From the NCBI GenBank assembly GCA_947498505.1, contig CANMKG010000006.1:186001-250000 (forward strand): 64,000 nt of DNA, read 5' to 3'. Source of the stretch: an uncultured Maribacter sp. GTDB lineage: Bacteria; Bacteroidota; Bacteroidia; Flavobacteriales; Flavobacteriaceae. A model generated the notes under the pieces. The model worked only from the letters and a program-made list of their open reading frames with translations, made no database searches and was not told where the DNA came from. Of this stretch, positions 52,023 through 60,992 are shown piece by piece. A program made the translations under genes and the position numbers. Within the stretch, counting starts at the first letter, position 1; the number at the start of each line of letters is the position of its first letter.

Positions 52023-53189
52023 TTAGTCTTTTAAAATTTGAACGTTTTGACCATCTTTTACACTTCTGGCGCCTTCTTTGATTAGCTCATCGCCAGACGA
52101 TAGACCAGAAGTTATTTCAACAATGCTGCCTTGTGTTTTTCCTGTTGTAATAATTTGTTTTACCACAGAAGCTTTTTCTCCATCAGGATTTGCAGTGTAC
52201 ACATATTGTTGCCCTTCTGAATTTTCAGAAATTATACTTTGTGGAATTAAAATAGCGTCTGCTTTAGAATAATCATTAAGCTTAACCTTTGCAGTAAGGT
52301 TTGGCTTAATGTTTCCTTCTTTGTTTGGAACTGGAATTTCAGCAGTAAACGACCTATTTCCAGGACTAATAAAGTTACCTGTTTGTCTTACTTTAGTTTC
52401 AATAGTTTTGTCTAAAACGGGGAAATACACTTTAGCTTGTTTTCCTTTTTTAATGTCATCTACGTAGCTTTCAGGAATGTTTACTTCGATATACATGTTA
52501 GAAAGGTTTACAATTCTAAAAACTTCTGAACCAGGACCAGGAGCTACTACTGTTCCTTGATCTTTAATAACATCATCAATGATTCCTGAAAAAGGAGCTC
52601 TAATAGTAGATTTACCCAATTGACTTTGGGTTTGTTTTACGGCATTTTCTGTAGCTATATAATTGGTTTTAGCTTGTAAATATTGAATTTCAGAACCTAT
52701 TTTTTGATCCCATAATCTTTGTTGGCGTTCAAAAGTTGTTTTAGCAAGTTCTGCTTGTGTTTTTAATTGCTCTAATTGACTTCCCATTCCACCATCATCT
52801 ATAGAAGCTAATAATTGCCCTTTGGTTACACGTTGCCCTTCTTTCACATAAACTCGTTGAAGAGTTCCAGCCATTTCAGGATATATTAAAACGTTTTGTT
52901 TTGTTTTTACACTTCCTTGAAGTTCTAAAAAGTGATCAAAATTTTGAGCAACCACTTTGATTGTAGTAACTAATGGAAATTTTTCATTGTCACTAAGTAA
53001 TGCAATAACAGAATCTAATTGTTTAGCTTCTGTATCTAAAACACTTAGCTGTTCAGTTATTGTATTTTTTTTAGCTCTTATTTTTTCTAAATTTCCTTCA
53101 GAAATAATATCTGCAACAGATTGCTCAGGGCTGCCTCCACATGAAGTTAGAATAAAAGATGCAACGATTAAGTAAAGTGCGTTTTTCAT
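52023..53189 (-). CDS. RND efflux periplasmic adaptor (HlyD/AcrA-like), lipoprotein
   Basis: 388 residues. Lipobox LTSC with Cys17 after a short signal, so it is anchored in the inner membrane from the outside. A short coiled coil (about 30-65) precedes the membrane-fusion fold: lipoyl-like half VYVKEGQRVTKGQLLASID, helical hairpin (LEQLKTQAELAKTTFERQQRLW) and the matching half KSTIRAPFSGIIDDV, then beta barrel. Links pump and outer-membrane channel. Between tolC and the pump gene, one transcript. Confidence 0.95.
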   Translation of the reverse strand: MKNALYLIVASFILTSCGGSPEQSVADIISEGNLEKIRAKKNTITEQLSVLDTEAKQLDSVIALLSDNEKFPLVTTIKVVAQNFDHFLELQGSVKTKQNVLIYPEMAGTLQRVYVKEGQRVTKGQLLASIDDGGMGSQLEQLKTQAELAKTTFERQQRLWDQKIGSEIQYLQAKTNYIATENAVKQTQSQLGKSTIRAPFSGIIDDVIKDQGTVVAPGPGSEVFRIVNLSNMYIEVNIPESYVDDIKKGKQAKVYFPVLDKTIETKVRQTGNFISPGNRSFTAEIPVPNKEGNIKPNLTAKVKLNDYSKADAILIPQSIISENSEGQQYVYTANPDGEKASVVKQIITTGKTQGSIVEITSGLSSGDELIKEGARSVKDGQNVQILKD

Positions 53190-53234
53190 TGTTTTGTTTT
53201 TATAAGGTTAGAAGTGTTAATAGTACCTCTAGTA

Positions 53235-54635
53235 TTAGTTATTTAATATTGTTTCTAATTCTGTTTTTTTGTTAATGACCTCAACCATGGATTGCAAAAA
53301 AGTTTGTTGCGAATCATATAATTGGGTTTGTGCTTGTCTTAGCTCAAAACTGGTAGCTAAACCTTCAAAATATTTAATTTGGTTTTTCTTTTCAATACGT
53401 TCAGCAAGATTCAAATTATCTTTAGAAGTTTGATATTGCTCAACAGCTAAAATGTAATTGCTTTTAGCATTTTCCAATTGAAGACGAATTTGCTGTTCAG
53501 CTTCAAAAAGTTGGGTCTTTGCCTTTTCTAAAGCAATTTTAGCACGCTGTGTGCTTGCACTTCTTCTAAAGGAGCTAAAAATAGGAATGTTTAAATCTAC
53601 CCCTAAAATAGATGACGTAAACCATTGTTGCTCGCTGTTTAAAAATTTAAACTTGTCATTAAAGCCCGAGGTGCCATAATTAATAAATGCATTTAAAGTA
53701 GGAAGCGCTCTGCTTTTTGCAAGTTTCCACTCAAAGTAACGTTGTTCGTTTAAGTTAATGGCAATTTTGTAATCAACGTTTTTTTCAAGATCAAAACCTG
53801 CGTCAGTTAGTCCAATATCAATGTTGTTCGCCGTAAGCATATCTAAATTGTCCTTTAGCGTGGTTGGATTTTCAATAGGTAAACCCATAACCAAATTTAG
53901 CATTTGTAAAGTGATGCCTTTTAATCGAATAGCATTTTTAAGCTGATTTTCTATTGACGAAAGTGTGATTTGTAATTGTTCTACACTTTCTTCATCACCC
54001 AAACCGTTTTCGTAAATCTTTGTGGTTTCTAAAAGTGTTTTTTCTAAAGTAGTTTTATTTCTTTCTAAAATAGAAACACTTTCTTGGGCGAGTAAAACAT
54101 TTCCGTAAGCTTCAACGATAGATTTACGAACTTCAAGATCCGTTTTTTCTTTATTGTTGGCACTATAACTTAAAAATGCCTTGGTTGCTTGAACACCTAC
54201 AATATATGAGCCATCAAATATTTGTTGCGAAAGTGTTGCTGCGGCGTTGACAGATTGTTTTGTGCCAAAACGAAGTGGGATAAAACCTTCAGGTGCATTA
54301 ACGTCAAAATTTGTTTGATTTGCGTCAAAATAGTCATTTACAATGTCAATGGTGCTTTGTGTATTATCAAATGCAGCAGCTGGTAATAAAGATACTGGCT
54401 GTTCTATTTGGTTTTGATAACTAACACTACCATTAATTTGTGGTAGTCCGCTAGCAATAGTTTCCCATTTTTGCTTTTTAGCATCAGCAATATCACGCTC
54501 AGCATTGATTGCTTTGTAATTATTTTTAAGCCCATATTCAATGGCTTCGTCTAATGAATAGTTATGGTTTTGCTCCTGGCAGAATCCCATAAAACTTCCA
54601 ATTAATACTACAAGTAGTATAAATAATGTTCGCAT
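53235..54635 (-). CDS. TolC-family outer-membrane channel
   Basis: 466 residues, signal peptide ending GFCQ at about 20. Two outer membrane efflux protein repeats: EAIEYGLKNNYKAINAERDIADAKKQKWETIASGLPQINGSVSY starts the first (EAIEYGLKNN, SGLPQINGSVSY), and KSRALPTLNAFINYG the second; long helices with QAQTQLYDSQQTFLQSMVEV at the end. Trimeric exit duct for the pump. Starts directly after the tetR stop (one base apart). Confidence 0.95.
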   Translation of the reverse strand: MRTLFILLVVLIGSFMGFCQEQNHNYSLDEAIEYGLKNNYKAINAERDIADAKKQKWETIASGLPQINGSVSYQNQIEQPVSLLPAAAFDNTQSTIDIVNDYFDANQTNFDVNAPEGFIPLRFGTKQSVNAAATLSQQIFDGSYIVGVQATKAFLSYSANNKEKTDLEVRKSIVEAYGNVLLAQESVSILERNKTTLEKTLLETTKIYENGLGDEESVEQLQITLSSIENQLKNAIRLKGITLQMLNLVMGLPIENPTTLKDNLDMLTANNIDIGLTDAGFDLEKNVDYKIAINLNEQRYFEWKLAKSRALPTLNAFINYGTSGFNDKFKFLNSEQQWFTSSILGVDLNIPIFSSFRRSASTQRAKIALEKAKTQLFEAEQQIRLQLENAKSNYILAVEQYQTSKDNLNLAERIEKKNQIKYFEGLATSFELRQAQTQLYDSQQTFLQSMVEVINKKTELETILNN

Positions 54636-55241
54636 TTAGTTTTGATTTGAATTGATGATTGAATTAAGTTTTTTTTCTCCAGCCAATGTGGCTATCCCTC
54701 TAATGTGATATTCTAGGTAATCATCCATTAAAGCGGTTTTAGAAAACAAATTTGTTGGAAACAAATCTTCATCTTTAATGTTCATGATTCCAGAAAAATA
54801 TATTCTTGAAATAAAATCTATATTTAAATTATCTCGGTAGATACCTAAATTTATTCCCCTTTTAATGTTTCTAGTTACACATTCTTCCATAACATCATAT
54901 TGTTTTTCTCTGATGTCTTTATAAATTTTAGGATAATATTTTTGTAACTGATATTGGGGAGAAGATTTCTCATTTTTTAAATGTTGCATCACAAATTTTT
55001 TAATTTCTACTAACTCCTCAATAGGGTCTTTTTCAAAAGCACAAATGTTATTTATTCCATTAGATATGTAATAGAATAAGTGAAGGGTTGACTCTTCTAC
55101 CAATTTAGTTTTATTTGCAAAATGGGTATAAATTGTTTTTTTAGATATCCCCATATGATTTGCTAAGTCGTCCATGGTTACACTTTTAAAACCAAGGTCG
55201 ATAAACAAATTTGCCGCCGTTTCCAGTATTTTTTCTTTCAT
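54636..55241 (-). CDS. TetR-family repressor of the efflux operon
   Basis: 201 residues from ATG 55241; the frame is open a little further but the promoter lies there. N-terminal helix-turn-helix at about 10-55: AANLFIDLGFKSVTMDDLAN, HMGISKKTIYTHFANKTKLV. The rest is the helical ligand-binding part (LHLFYYISNGINNICAFEKD...). First gene of tetR-tolC-adaptor-RND; being in the operon with the operator over its own promoter means autoregulation and repression of the pump, relieved by a ligand. Confidence 0.93.
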   Translation of the reverse strand: MKEKILETAANLFIDLGFKSVTMDDLANHMGISKKTIYTHFANKTKLVEESTLHLFYYISNGINNICAFEKDPIEELVEIKKFVMQHLKNEKSSPQYQLQKYYPKIYKDIREKQYDVMEECVTRNIKRGINLGIYRDNLNIDFISRIYFSGIMNIKDEDLFPTNLFSKTALMDDYLEYHIRGIATLAGEKKLNSIINSNQN

Positions 55242-55251
55242 AGATCGAAGG

Positions 55252-55293
55252 CAAATATACATCAGGAAACTTTTAAAACAATAAAAGTTTCCT
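55252..55293 (-). promoter_or_regulatory. Promoter and operator of the tetR-RND operon
   Basis: A perfect inverted repeat AGGAAACTTTT (55264-55274) / AAAAGTTTCCT (55283-55293) with an 8-base centre. Minus-strand TTG (55281-55279) lies in that centre, followed after 19 bases by TATATTTG (55259-55252). Bound TetR would block the -33 box. The leader before ATG 55241 is very short. Confidence 0.8.
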
Positions 55294-55335
55294 AGGTTTT
55301 ACATTTTTTTAACAGTGAAACCACTTAGGGGTTAT

Positions 55336-55737
55336 TTATTCTTCTTCGGTCAACTTTTTATTTACGTAATCGTTGTAGGCTTTTTCACCTTCTTCTTGCC
55401 AAAACTTATCATAGAGTTTCCATTTAGAAAAATCGTCTTTACATTCGTCATTGGTTTTTTCTTTTTTCTTTTTCCATTTGTCTTTGCCTTCGCTGCTTGA
55501 GCCTCCTCCGCCAAAGCTTGAAAATAAAATTTTTGCCAAAACAAATATCCCGATGGCCTGCCAGTAGGTTATTGTTGTTAGTCCAAATAGTTCTGGCATG
55601 AGCCAGTTCCATAACCACATAATTCCAAAACCTAATAAAAGGCCTAAAGCAATGGCACATATTATTCCAAATATGACCCATCCTATAATTTCACCAACAC
55701 TTTTGGTTCTTATCTTGTGTTTAAAATATTGTTCCAT
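55336..55737 (-). CDS. Two-span membrane protein paired with sigma factor
   Basis: 133 residues. Two hydrophobic segments (about 18-40 and 55-75), then Gly/Ser linker FGGGGSSSEGK and a basic-acidic tail (KDKWKKKKEK, FWQEEGEKAYNDYVN). No recognised domain. It follows the ECF sigma gene by 11 bases on the same transcript. Its position is that of a membrane anti-sigma factor or a co-regulator, but it has no known anti-sigma motif; the cytoplasmic tail is the only candidate for binding. Function uncertain. Confidence 0.75.
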   Translation of the reverse strand: MEQYFKHKIRTKSVGEIIGWVIFGIICAIALGLLLGFGIMWLWNWLMPELFGLTTITYWQAIGIFVLAKILFSSFGGGGSSSEGKDKWKKKKEKTNDECKDDFSKWKLYDKFWQEEGEKAYNDYVNKKLTEEE

Positions 55738-55748
55738 AATTTTTTATA

Positions 55749-56291
55749 TTAATTAAAAGATTGTTTTTTAAGTTCTAGTTTTTTTGATAAAATAGATAGC
55801 GCTCTATGTCTTCTAGACATTAAAGTTCCTTCGGCAATACCAGTTTCTTCTGAAATTTCTTTATAAGTATAGCCCTCAAAATCAACTGCGATGATTATAC
55901 TTTGGTAGTGCGGTTTTAGTTTAAAAATTGCTTTTTTAAGTTCCTTTTTCATTTCATTAGAATATAAATTGTCTGAGTTTCCGTAAAAAAGCTCAATAAA
56001 CTCTGTAAGCTTAGCTTCGGCTTTATCTTCAATAGAGAGCACTTCTTTCTTAGTTCGCATAATATCAACAATTCTATTTCGTAAAGAGTTGTATACAAAA
56101 CCGGCAATATTGTTTATTGCGGAAGCATTTTCTGATCTTGAAAATATTTTTAAAGCTACATCTTGAACAATATCTTCAGCATCTCTGTCCGCAGCATCCT
56201 TTATACGCGATTTTGCGTACGCTTTTAATGAATGATACTCATCATTAAAAAACGTTCTAAGGTCGTTGTGGTTTTCTTGGTCAGAAATCAT
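55749..56291 (-). CDS. RNA polymerase ECF sigma factor
   Basis: 180 residues. Region 2 (about 20-90): RDAEDIVQDVALKIFSRSE and FVYNSLRNRIVDIMRTKK. Region 4 (about 120-170): HYQSIIIAVDFEGYTYKEIS and EETGIAEGTLMSRRHRALSIL. A plain short ECF factor. Co-transcribed with the small membrane protein downstream. Region just upstream has CGTCTTTC and CGACGTGC blocks (56300-56335), an unusual GC-rich patch that could be its own recognised promoter. Confidence 0.92.
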   Translation of the reverse strand: MISDQENHNDLRTFFNDEYHSLKAYAKSRIKDAADRDAEDIVQDVALKIFSRSENASAINNIAGFVYNSLRNRIVDIMRTKKEVLSIEDKAEAKLTEFIELFYGNSDNLYSNEMKKELKKAIFKLKPHYQSIIIAVDFEGYTYKEISEETGIAEGTLMSRRHRALSILSKKLELKKQSFN

Positions 56292-56438
56292 TCATTCTTT
56301 TTTTGCACGTCGTACAATTAGAAAGACGAAGCTTTTTAAAACTATTGCATTTTTTTTTGAATAATTTAAAAGTAGAGAAACTTTTTAGTATTAAAGTGGT
56401 TTCGTAAAATGGATGTATTTTTGAAAAAAAATTATTCA

Positions 56439-57413
56439 ATGCACTCAATAGACGCGTATAGAAATGAGTTTGTTACATATTTAAAAGCAAAAATAAAGTC
56501 TAAAGAACCTCATAGTTTATATGCTCCAATACTTTATATATTGGATTTAGGAGGAAAAAGGCTTCGCCCTGTTTTGACATTAATGGCTGCGGAGATTTTT
56601 GAAACAGACTATAAGCAAGCACTTGACGCTGCTTTAGCAGTTGAAGTATTTCATAATTTTTCTCTTGTGCATGACGATATTATGGATGATGCGCCTTTAC
56701 GAAGAGGAAAAACTACGGTGCATGAAAAGTGGGATATTAATACTGGAATTTTATCTGGCGATGCTATGATGATTATGGCATATCAACTGTTTGAAAATTA
56801 TGAGCCAGATGTTTTTAAGTCCTTAGCAAAGCTTTTTGGAAAAACGGCACTTGAGGTTTGCGAAGGGCAGCAGTATGATATTGATTTTGAAACTCGTAAT
56901 GATGTTTCTGAGGAAGAGTATTTAACAATGATTACTTATAAAACCGCTGTATTGGTAGCAGCAGCGATGAAAATGGGTGCTATAGTTGCCGGAACTTCTG
57001 AAGAAGCTCAAAATGCGATTTATGAATTTGGAAAAAATTTAGGAATAGCTTTTCAGTTACAAGATGATTATTTAGATGTTTTTGGAGACCCTAAAACGTT
57101 TGGGAAACAAGTTGGAGGGGATATTCTTGAAAATAAAAAAACATTTATTTATTTAAAAGCTCTAGTCCTTTCTAACGATAATAATCGAGCGAAGTTACTC
57201 AACTTATATGCTGAAAAAGGTATAGATGCGGATAATAAGGTAGAACAAGTAACTCAGATTTTTATGGAAAGTGGAGCGGCTGACATTACCAAAAAAGAAA
57301 TAGAAAACTATACAATTAAAGCTTTTAACGTTCTTGAGCAAATTAATATTTCAAGCGAAAAAAAACTTATGCTAAAACAGTTTGGAGAAAATTTAATGAA
57401 ACGAAAGGTATAG
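56439..57413 (+). CDS. Polyprenyl (trans-isoprenyl) diphosphate synthase
   Basis: 324 residues from ATG 56439, where MHSIDAYRNEFVTYLK matches homologues; ATG 56409 would add ten residues. First aspartate-rich motif HDDIMDDAPLRRGKTT (about 84-99), with DDxxDD, and second QDDYLDVFGDP (about 215-225). GGKRLRP and the KT pair (TYKTA) are present. Makes a medium or long isoprenyl diphosphate from IPP and allylic substrate, possibly the quinone side chain or geranylgeranyl diphosphate; chain length cannot be judged. Uses precursors of the MEP route (dxs at 39 kb). Confidence 0.92.
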   Translation: MHSIDAYRNEFVTYLKAKIKSKEPHSLYAPILYILDLGGKRLRPVLTLMAAEIFETDYKQALDAALAVEVFHNFSLVHDDIMDDAPLRRGKTTVHEKWDINTGILSGDAMMIMAYQLFENYEPDVFKSLAKLFGKTALEVCEGQQYDIDFETRNDVSEEEYLTMITYKTAVLVAAAMKMGAIVAGTSEEAQNAIYEFGKNLGIAFQLQDDYLDVFGDPKTFGKQVGGDILENKKTFIYLKALVLSNDNNRAKLLNLYAEKGIDADNKVEQVTQIFMESGAADITKKEIENYTIKAFNVLEQINISSEKKLMLKQFGENLMKRKV

Positions 57414-57414
57414 T

Positions 57415-58497
57415 TTAGTTTTTTTGTTTTTCCGAGAATTCAAACAAATTTTGGAGGGTATTTTTAACTGTTTTTGCGAATAGTCTTTTAACGAAAAGAG
57501 ACATCATTAGTTTTTTAAAGGGGGATTTAACCTTCCAATATATCTCTACCGTTAGAATGCACTTTACATTTGAAACAGGTTCTATTATATAAAATTGATA
57601 TATTTCATCAACGGGAGGGGGGCTGGTGCTGTATTCGCCATACACCAATTGTCCCTTTTTAGCTTCTTTAACTACACTGGTAAAGTTAAAATGCTTTTCG
57701 TTAATTACACAAGTGTGTTGGCTGCCTTTTTTGGTAATTTCATTTTCATCATATTCTATTTTGGTGACGTTATCTGTCCAGCTATGTCGATATTTTAAGT
57801 TAGAAATGTATTCTAGTAATGTTTCTGAAGGAACATTAAATTCATGAACAAAAGAAAGATTAGGTGAGCCTTCTACGGTAACTGTTTTTGACTCTAAAAA
57901 AGGTTTTAAAGAAAGTTCTTCTTTATTAATAATTGAAAAAATGTATTCGGTATTTAAGCCATCGTAAAAATCTGCTCCAGAGTTAAACGTGTATAACTTA
58001 CTTGTATAATCGTGAGCCAAACCAATTTCATTTACAAGGTCTTTACTAATTAAGGCGTAATTGTCGCTATCAATAGAATTTTTTAATAGTCTATGTGCTT
58101 CAATAACCTGTTGTCCAAAAGGTTTTCTGTTTCCTTGAACTTCAATAAACTGAAGTTTTCCACAGTGTGCTACAATTTTCAGCTGTAATTCAGGAGCAGT
58201 GGCGCATGCCGTACAAGGGCAAATTCTATTTTCCTTAAGTATTTTAAGGTGACTGTAAAAAGCAGTAAACATTGCTTCAACTTGTGCTAATAGTTTTTCT
58301 TGAGACGGAATATCTTCCTCTTTGTAAAAAAATAATGCATCACCCTCTACTTCTGCCAACTTTAAGTCTTCAGTATTAGATTTTATCAATACTTCTAGTA
58401 ATTCAGCAATAACATGTTGGCTATGTTCCACTTCTGTGTTTTGCACAAATTTGGTAAAGCCCGAAATATCTGGAATAAAAAGTAGAGATTTTTTCAT
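57415..58497 (-). CDS. Class III cyclase-homology domain fused to SRPBCC domain (DUF2652-like)
   Basis: 360 residues. Residues 1-200 follow the outline of class III nucleotide cyclases: FIPDISGFTKFV with metal Asp10, AEVEGDALFF with metal Asp53, a spacing of 43. The base-specifying site is Glu49 (EVEGD), as in guanylate rather than adenylate cyclases. The transition-state Asn is replaced (Ile132) while Arg136 remains (VIEAHRLL). Three cysteines in CPCTAC (93-98) are an extra feature. Residues 210-360 form an SRPBCC/START-like lipid- or ligand-binding fold (FVHEFNVPSETLLEYISN, RHSWTDNV, YQFYIIEPVSNVKCILTVEIYW). This looks like DUF2652. Cyclase activity is unproven and may be lost. Confidence 0.85.
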   Translation of the reverse strand: MKKSLLFIPDISGFTKFVQNTEVEHSQHVIAELLEVLIKSNTEDLKLAEVEGDALFFYKEEDIPSQEKLLAQVEAMFTAFYSHLKILKENRICPCTACATAPELQLKIVAHCGKLQFIEVQGNRKPFGQQVIEAHRLLKNSIDSDNYALISKDLVNEIGLAHDYTSKLYTFNSGADFYDGLNTEYIFSIINKEELSLKPFLESKTVTVEGSPNLSFVHEFNVPSETLLEYISNLKYRHSWTDNVTKIEYDENEITKKGSQHTCVINEKHFNFTSVVKEAKKGQLVYGEYSTSPPPVDEIYQFYIIEPVSNVKCILTVEIYWKVKSPFKKLMMSLFVKRLFAKTVKNTLQNLFEFSEKQKN

Positions 58498-58554
58498 GAT
58501 AACTAATCTAGAAATTGAATGCGGATACTTGAAGGCTAGTTCGTCGCTTTACTT

Positions 58555-58562
58555 CAAAGATA
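58555..58562 (-). promoter_or_regulatory. -7 box (TATCTTTG) before the cyclase-homology gene
   Basis: Minus-strand TATCTTTG, exact TAnnTTTG, 57 bases before ATG 58497, in the 77-base gap after the receptor gene. No -33 TTG nearby. Confidence 0.45.
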
Positions 58563-58574
58563 GTTACTTTGGAT

Positions 58575-60911
58575 TTAGTCTAACCGATATCTCAGCCCGA
58601 AAAAAGTACGGATACCTTGGTTGGGACCGTAAACATATGCAGGGTCAAAAGTAAGCGCATACGGATTATCATTTGTACTAAAAACACCATCGGGTTGTAC
58701 GATACGACCTTGAATTCTCCCATCCGGTTGTGGGCTGTTGGTTTCATTAGTTGTGACATTTTTATCAAAAGGGTCGTTAGCTCGAGCTATGATAAAAGGG
58801 TTACCTTTATTTGGGGTCCAATCTAGTAAGTTTTTAACGCCCGCATAAAATTCAAAGTTTTTTAGTCCAGTATATGTAAATTGAATGTTTTGAATACTCC
58901 ATGTCGGGGAAAATTCGCTCCTTGGGTCTAAGTCACTAGCAAGAGGTAAACGCATTGGGCCATATAGATTTCCCGTGTAATCTATATTTAAATTCCAAGG
59001 TCTAATAGTATATGAAGCCCCCCAAGTACCAGAATAACCTTCAGTTAAAATTTGCCTTTTTGTAACTCCGTTTTCGGTACTTCGTACATCCATAAGAGTT
59101 GCACCAGCAAGAATTTTTATTCCGTTTGGAAAAACAACATCAAGATTTGCGCTCACACCTTTAGAAACTGATTTTCCATCTAAATTGTCATAAATAATTT
59201 TATTTGGATCAGTATCGTAATCAGGAAGAATAATATTGTCAAAATGTGTATAAAATGCCGAAAGATCAATACTCGCAAAAGTACCATTGGTAGCATATAT
59301 TTTTTTCAAATAATTTAAGTTTATGTTATATGAGCGTTCTGGTTTTAGCTCTTCTTCCACAATAACTTCTCTTGCGCCAGTTAGGGCAGCATGTTCTTCG
59401 GTAAAAAGGTTTACCACTCTAAAGCCGGTACCTGCGTTTAATCTTAAAATATCATTTTCTCCAGTTTTCCATTTATAAGCTATTCTTGGAGTAAAAATTG
59501 ACCCATGACGTTTATCGTAATCGTACCGAGCGCCTAATAAAAGGGAATGTTTATCTACTAAATTTATTTCATCTTGCAAAAACAAGCTAGGAATAACAAT
59601 CTCATCTGGATCATTTGCAGTTGCAGGAGTGCTATCATCATAGTAATTGTAACGAAGAGCGGACCCAACTAAAATATCATGTTTACCAAAGGACTTGTCC
59701 CAAGTTAATTGTGCAAATCCTATTCGTTGATCAGCTAAATACGGAACGTTTCCGTATACTGAGTTCTGGTGATGGTCATTGTATGAAAAGGAGAATAACA
59801 TTTTTTCTTCAAAGGGTAACTCATACTTTCCAAGTATTTCCCATCTTTTGGTATAAATACTTTCGCCATATATTTCGTCACCACCTCTAAATTCTGGGGT
59901 CCATTGCATTTCACCTCCCCATCTATCTTCGTAAAAAAAGCGTCCTGCCAAAGAAAATATTTTAGCGCTTGGTCTTTTAATGTTTCCTTTAGCAAAAACT
60001 GATATACGATGTTGTAGCGTTAGATCGGTAAAATTATCTCCATTGTTATCTATAGGGTTATCGTAGTTAAAATAGTTAGCGCCAAGAAGAACATCAGTAG
60101 ATTTTCCTATGGGAAATTTTGTGCCAATATCAAGATTGTATTCTCCCCAATCCGTTACAAAAGTGTCAGCAAAAAATAATGGGGCATTTATTGTATGTTT
60201 TGTGATTATGTTAATTAAACCACCAACTGCTTCACTACCATACAAGCTAGAAGCAGGACCTTTTACAATTTCAATTTGTTCTATTAAAGAATTCGGTATT
60301 CCTGAAAGTCCGTAAACGGTTCCTAAGCCACTTACAATTGGCATTCCATCTATGAGTACTAAAGTGTAGGGGCCTTCAAGGCCATTAATATGTATGTCTC
60401 CAGTATTGCAAACGTTGCAGTTTATTTGCGGACGTACACCGTTTACATTTTGCAAAGCTTCAAAAACACTTGCGGTTGGATTTTTCTTTAAAAAAGTAGG
60501 GCTATAAACTTCAACGGGAACTGGACTGTCCAGTCTGTTTACCGATTTTAATGTTCCAGTAATAACCGTTTCATCCAACTGCTCCGTTGCTTGTTTAAGT
60601 CGTATTGTGATATTTTTTTGTTCGTTTTTTCCAAATTTCAGTTTCGTTTGAAAAGGTTGAAAACCTATCGTAGAAGCTATAATGCGGTATTCACCTGAAG
60701 GAATGTTTTGTAATTCAAATTTTCCATCTTCATCGCTAGAGGTTCCAATAGTGGTGCCCTTTATATAAATATTTACAAAAGGGATAGCTTTATTTCCTTC
60801 TAAAGTAACACCCTTCAATGTGTTGTTTTGAGCATTAGAAATGAAGCTAAATAAAAAAAGAACTATTGTGAATAGAATAACCTTACGGTTATCCTTAATT
60901 AATTTTGTCAT
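58575..60911 (-). CDS. TonB-dependent receptor, probably metal uptake
   Basis: 778 residues from ATG 60911. Signal peptide ends near NAQ (about 28). Carboxypeptidase-regulatory-like beta domain at about 30-115 (GNKAIPFVNIYIKGTTIGTS, DEDGKFELQNIPSGEYRI), then plug at about 120-245 with NCNVCNTGDIHINGLEGPY (Cys pair) and IEIVKGPASSLYGSEAVGGL, and a 22-strand barrel ending GIRTFFGLRYRLD. Brings a metal complex or similar across the outer membrane with TonB. Diverges from a DtxR/MntR regulator with ZIP transporter and shares a palindromic operator, so regulation by iron or manganese is likely. Substrate not proved. Confidence 0.93.
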   Translation of the reverse strand: MTKLIKDNRKVILFTIVLFLFSFISNAQNNTLKGVTLEGNKAIPFVNIYIKGTTIGTSSDEDGKFELQNIPSGEYRIIASTIGFQPFQTKLKFGKNEQKNITIRLKQATEQLDETVITGTLKSVNRLDSPVPVEVYSPTFLKKNPTASVFEALQNVNGVRPQINCNVCNTGDIHINGLEGPYTLVLIDGMPIVSGLGTVYGLSGIPNSLIEQIEIVKGPASSLYGSEAVGGLINIITKHTINAPLFFADTFVTDWGEYNLDIGTKFPIGKSTDVLLGANYFNYDNPIDNNGDNFTDLTLQHRISVFAKGNIKRPSAKIFSLAGRFFYEDRWGGEMQWTPEFRGGDEIYGESIYTKRWEILGKYELPFEEKMLFSFSYNDHHQNSVYGNVPYLADQRIGFAQLTWDKSFGKHDILVGSALRYNYYDDSTPATANDPDEIVIPSLFLQDEINLVDKHSLLLGARYDYDKRHGSIFTPRIAYKWKTGENDILRLNAGTGFRVVNLFTEEHAALTGAREVIVEEELKPERSYNINLNYLKKIYATNGTFASIDLSAFYTHFDNIILPDYDTDPNKIIYDNLDGKSVSKGVSANLDVVFPNGIKILAGATLMDVRSTENGVTKRQILTEGYSGTWGASYTIRPWNLNIDYTGNLYGPMRLPLASDLDPRSEFSPTWSIQNIQFTYTGLKNFEFYAGVKNLLDWTPNKGNPFIIARANDPFDKNVTTNETNSPQPDGRIQGRIVQPDGVFSTNDNPYALTFDPAYVYGPNQGIRTFFGLRYRLD

Positions 60912-60932
60912 TATGGTAAATAAAATTTTAGA

Positions 60933-60974
60933 CAAAACTAAATATTAGTTTTTAGATATAAAAATATATATTTG
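60933..60974. promoter_or_regulatory. Divergent promoters and DtxR/MntR-type operator
   Basis: AAAACTAA-ATA-TTAGTTTT (60934-60952) is a perfect 19-bp palindrome. It overlaps minus-strand TAGTTTTG (60940-60933), the -7 box of the receptor gene. Plus-strand TATATTTG (60967-60974) is the -7 box of the regulator, 18 bases before ATG 60993. Length and symmetry match operators of DtxR-type dimers; binding by the adjacent regulator is inference. Confidence 0.7.
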
Positions 60975-60992
60975 TAAAACAGTAATATTTAC

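Noticed and set aside
55315-55500. 61-codon hydrophobic plus-strand frame
   Set aside because: Antisense to the lysine-rich tail of the small membrane gene at 55336; the hydrophobicity comes from complementing AAA/GAA codons.
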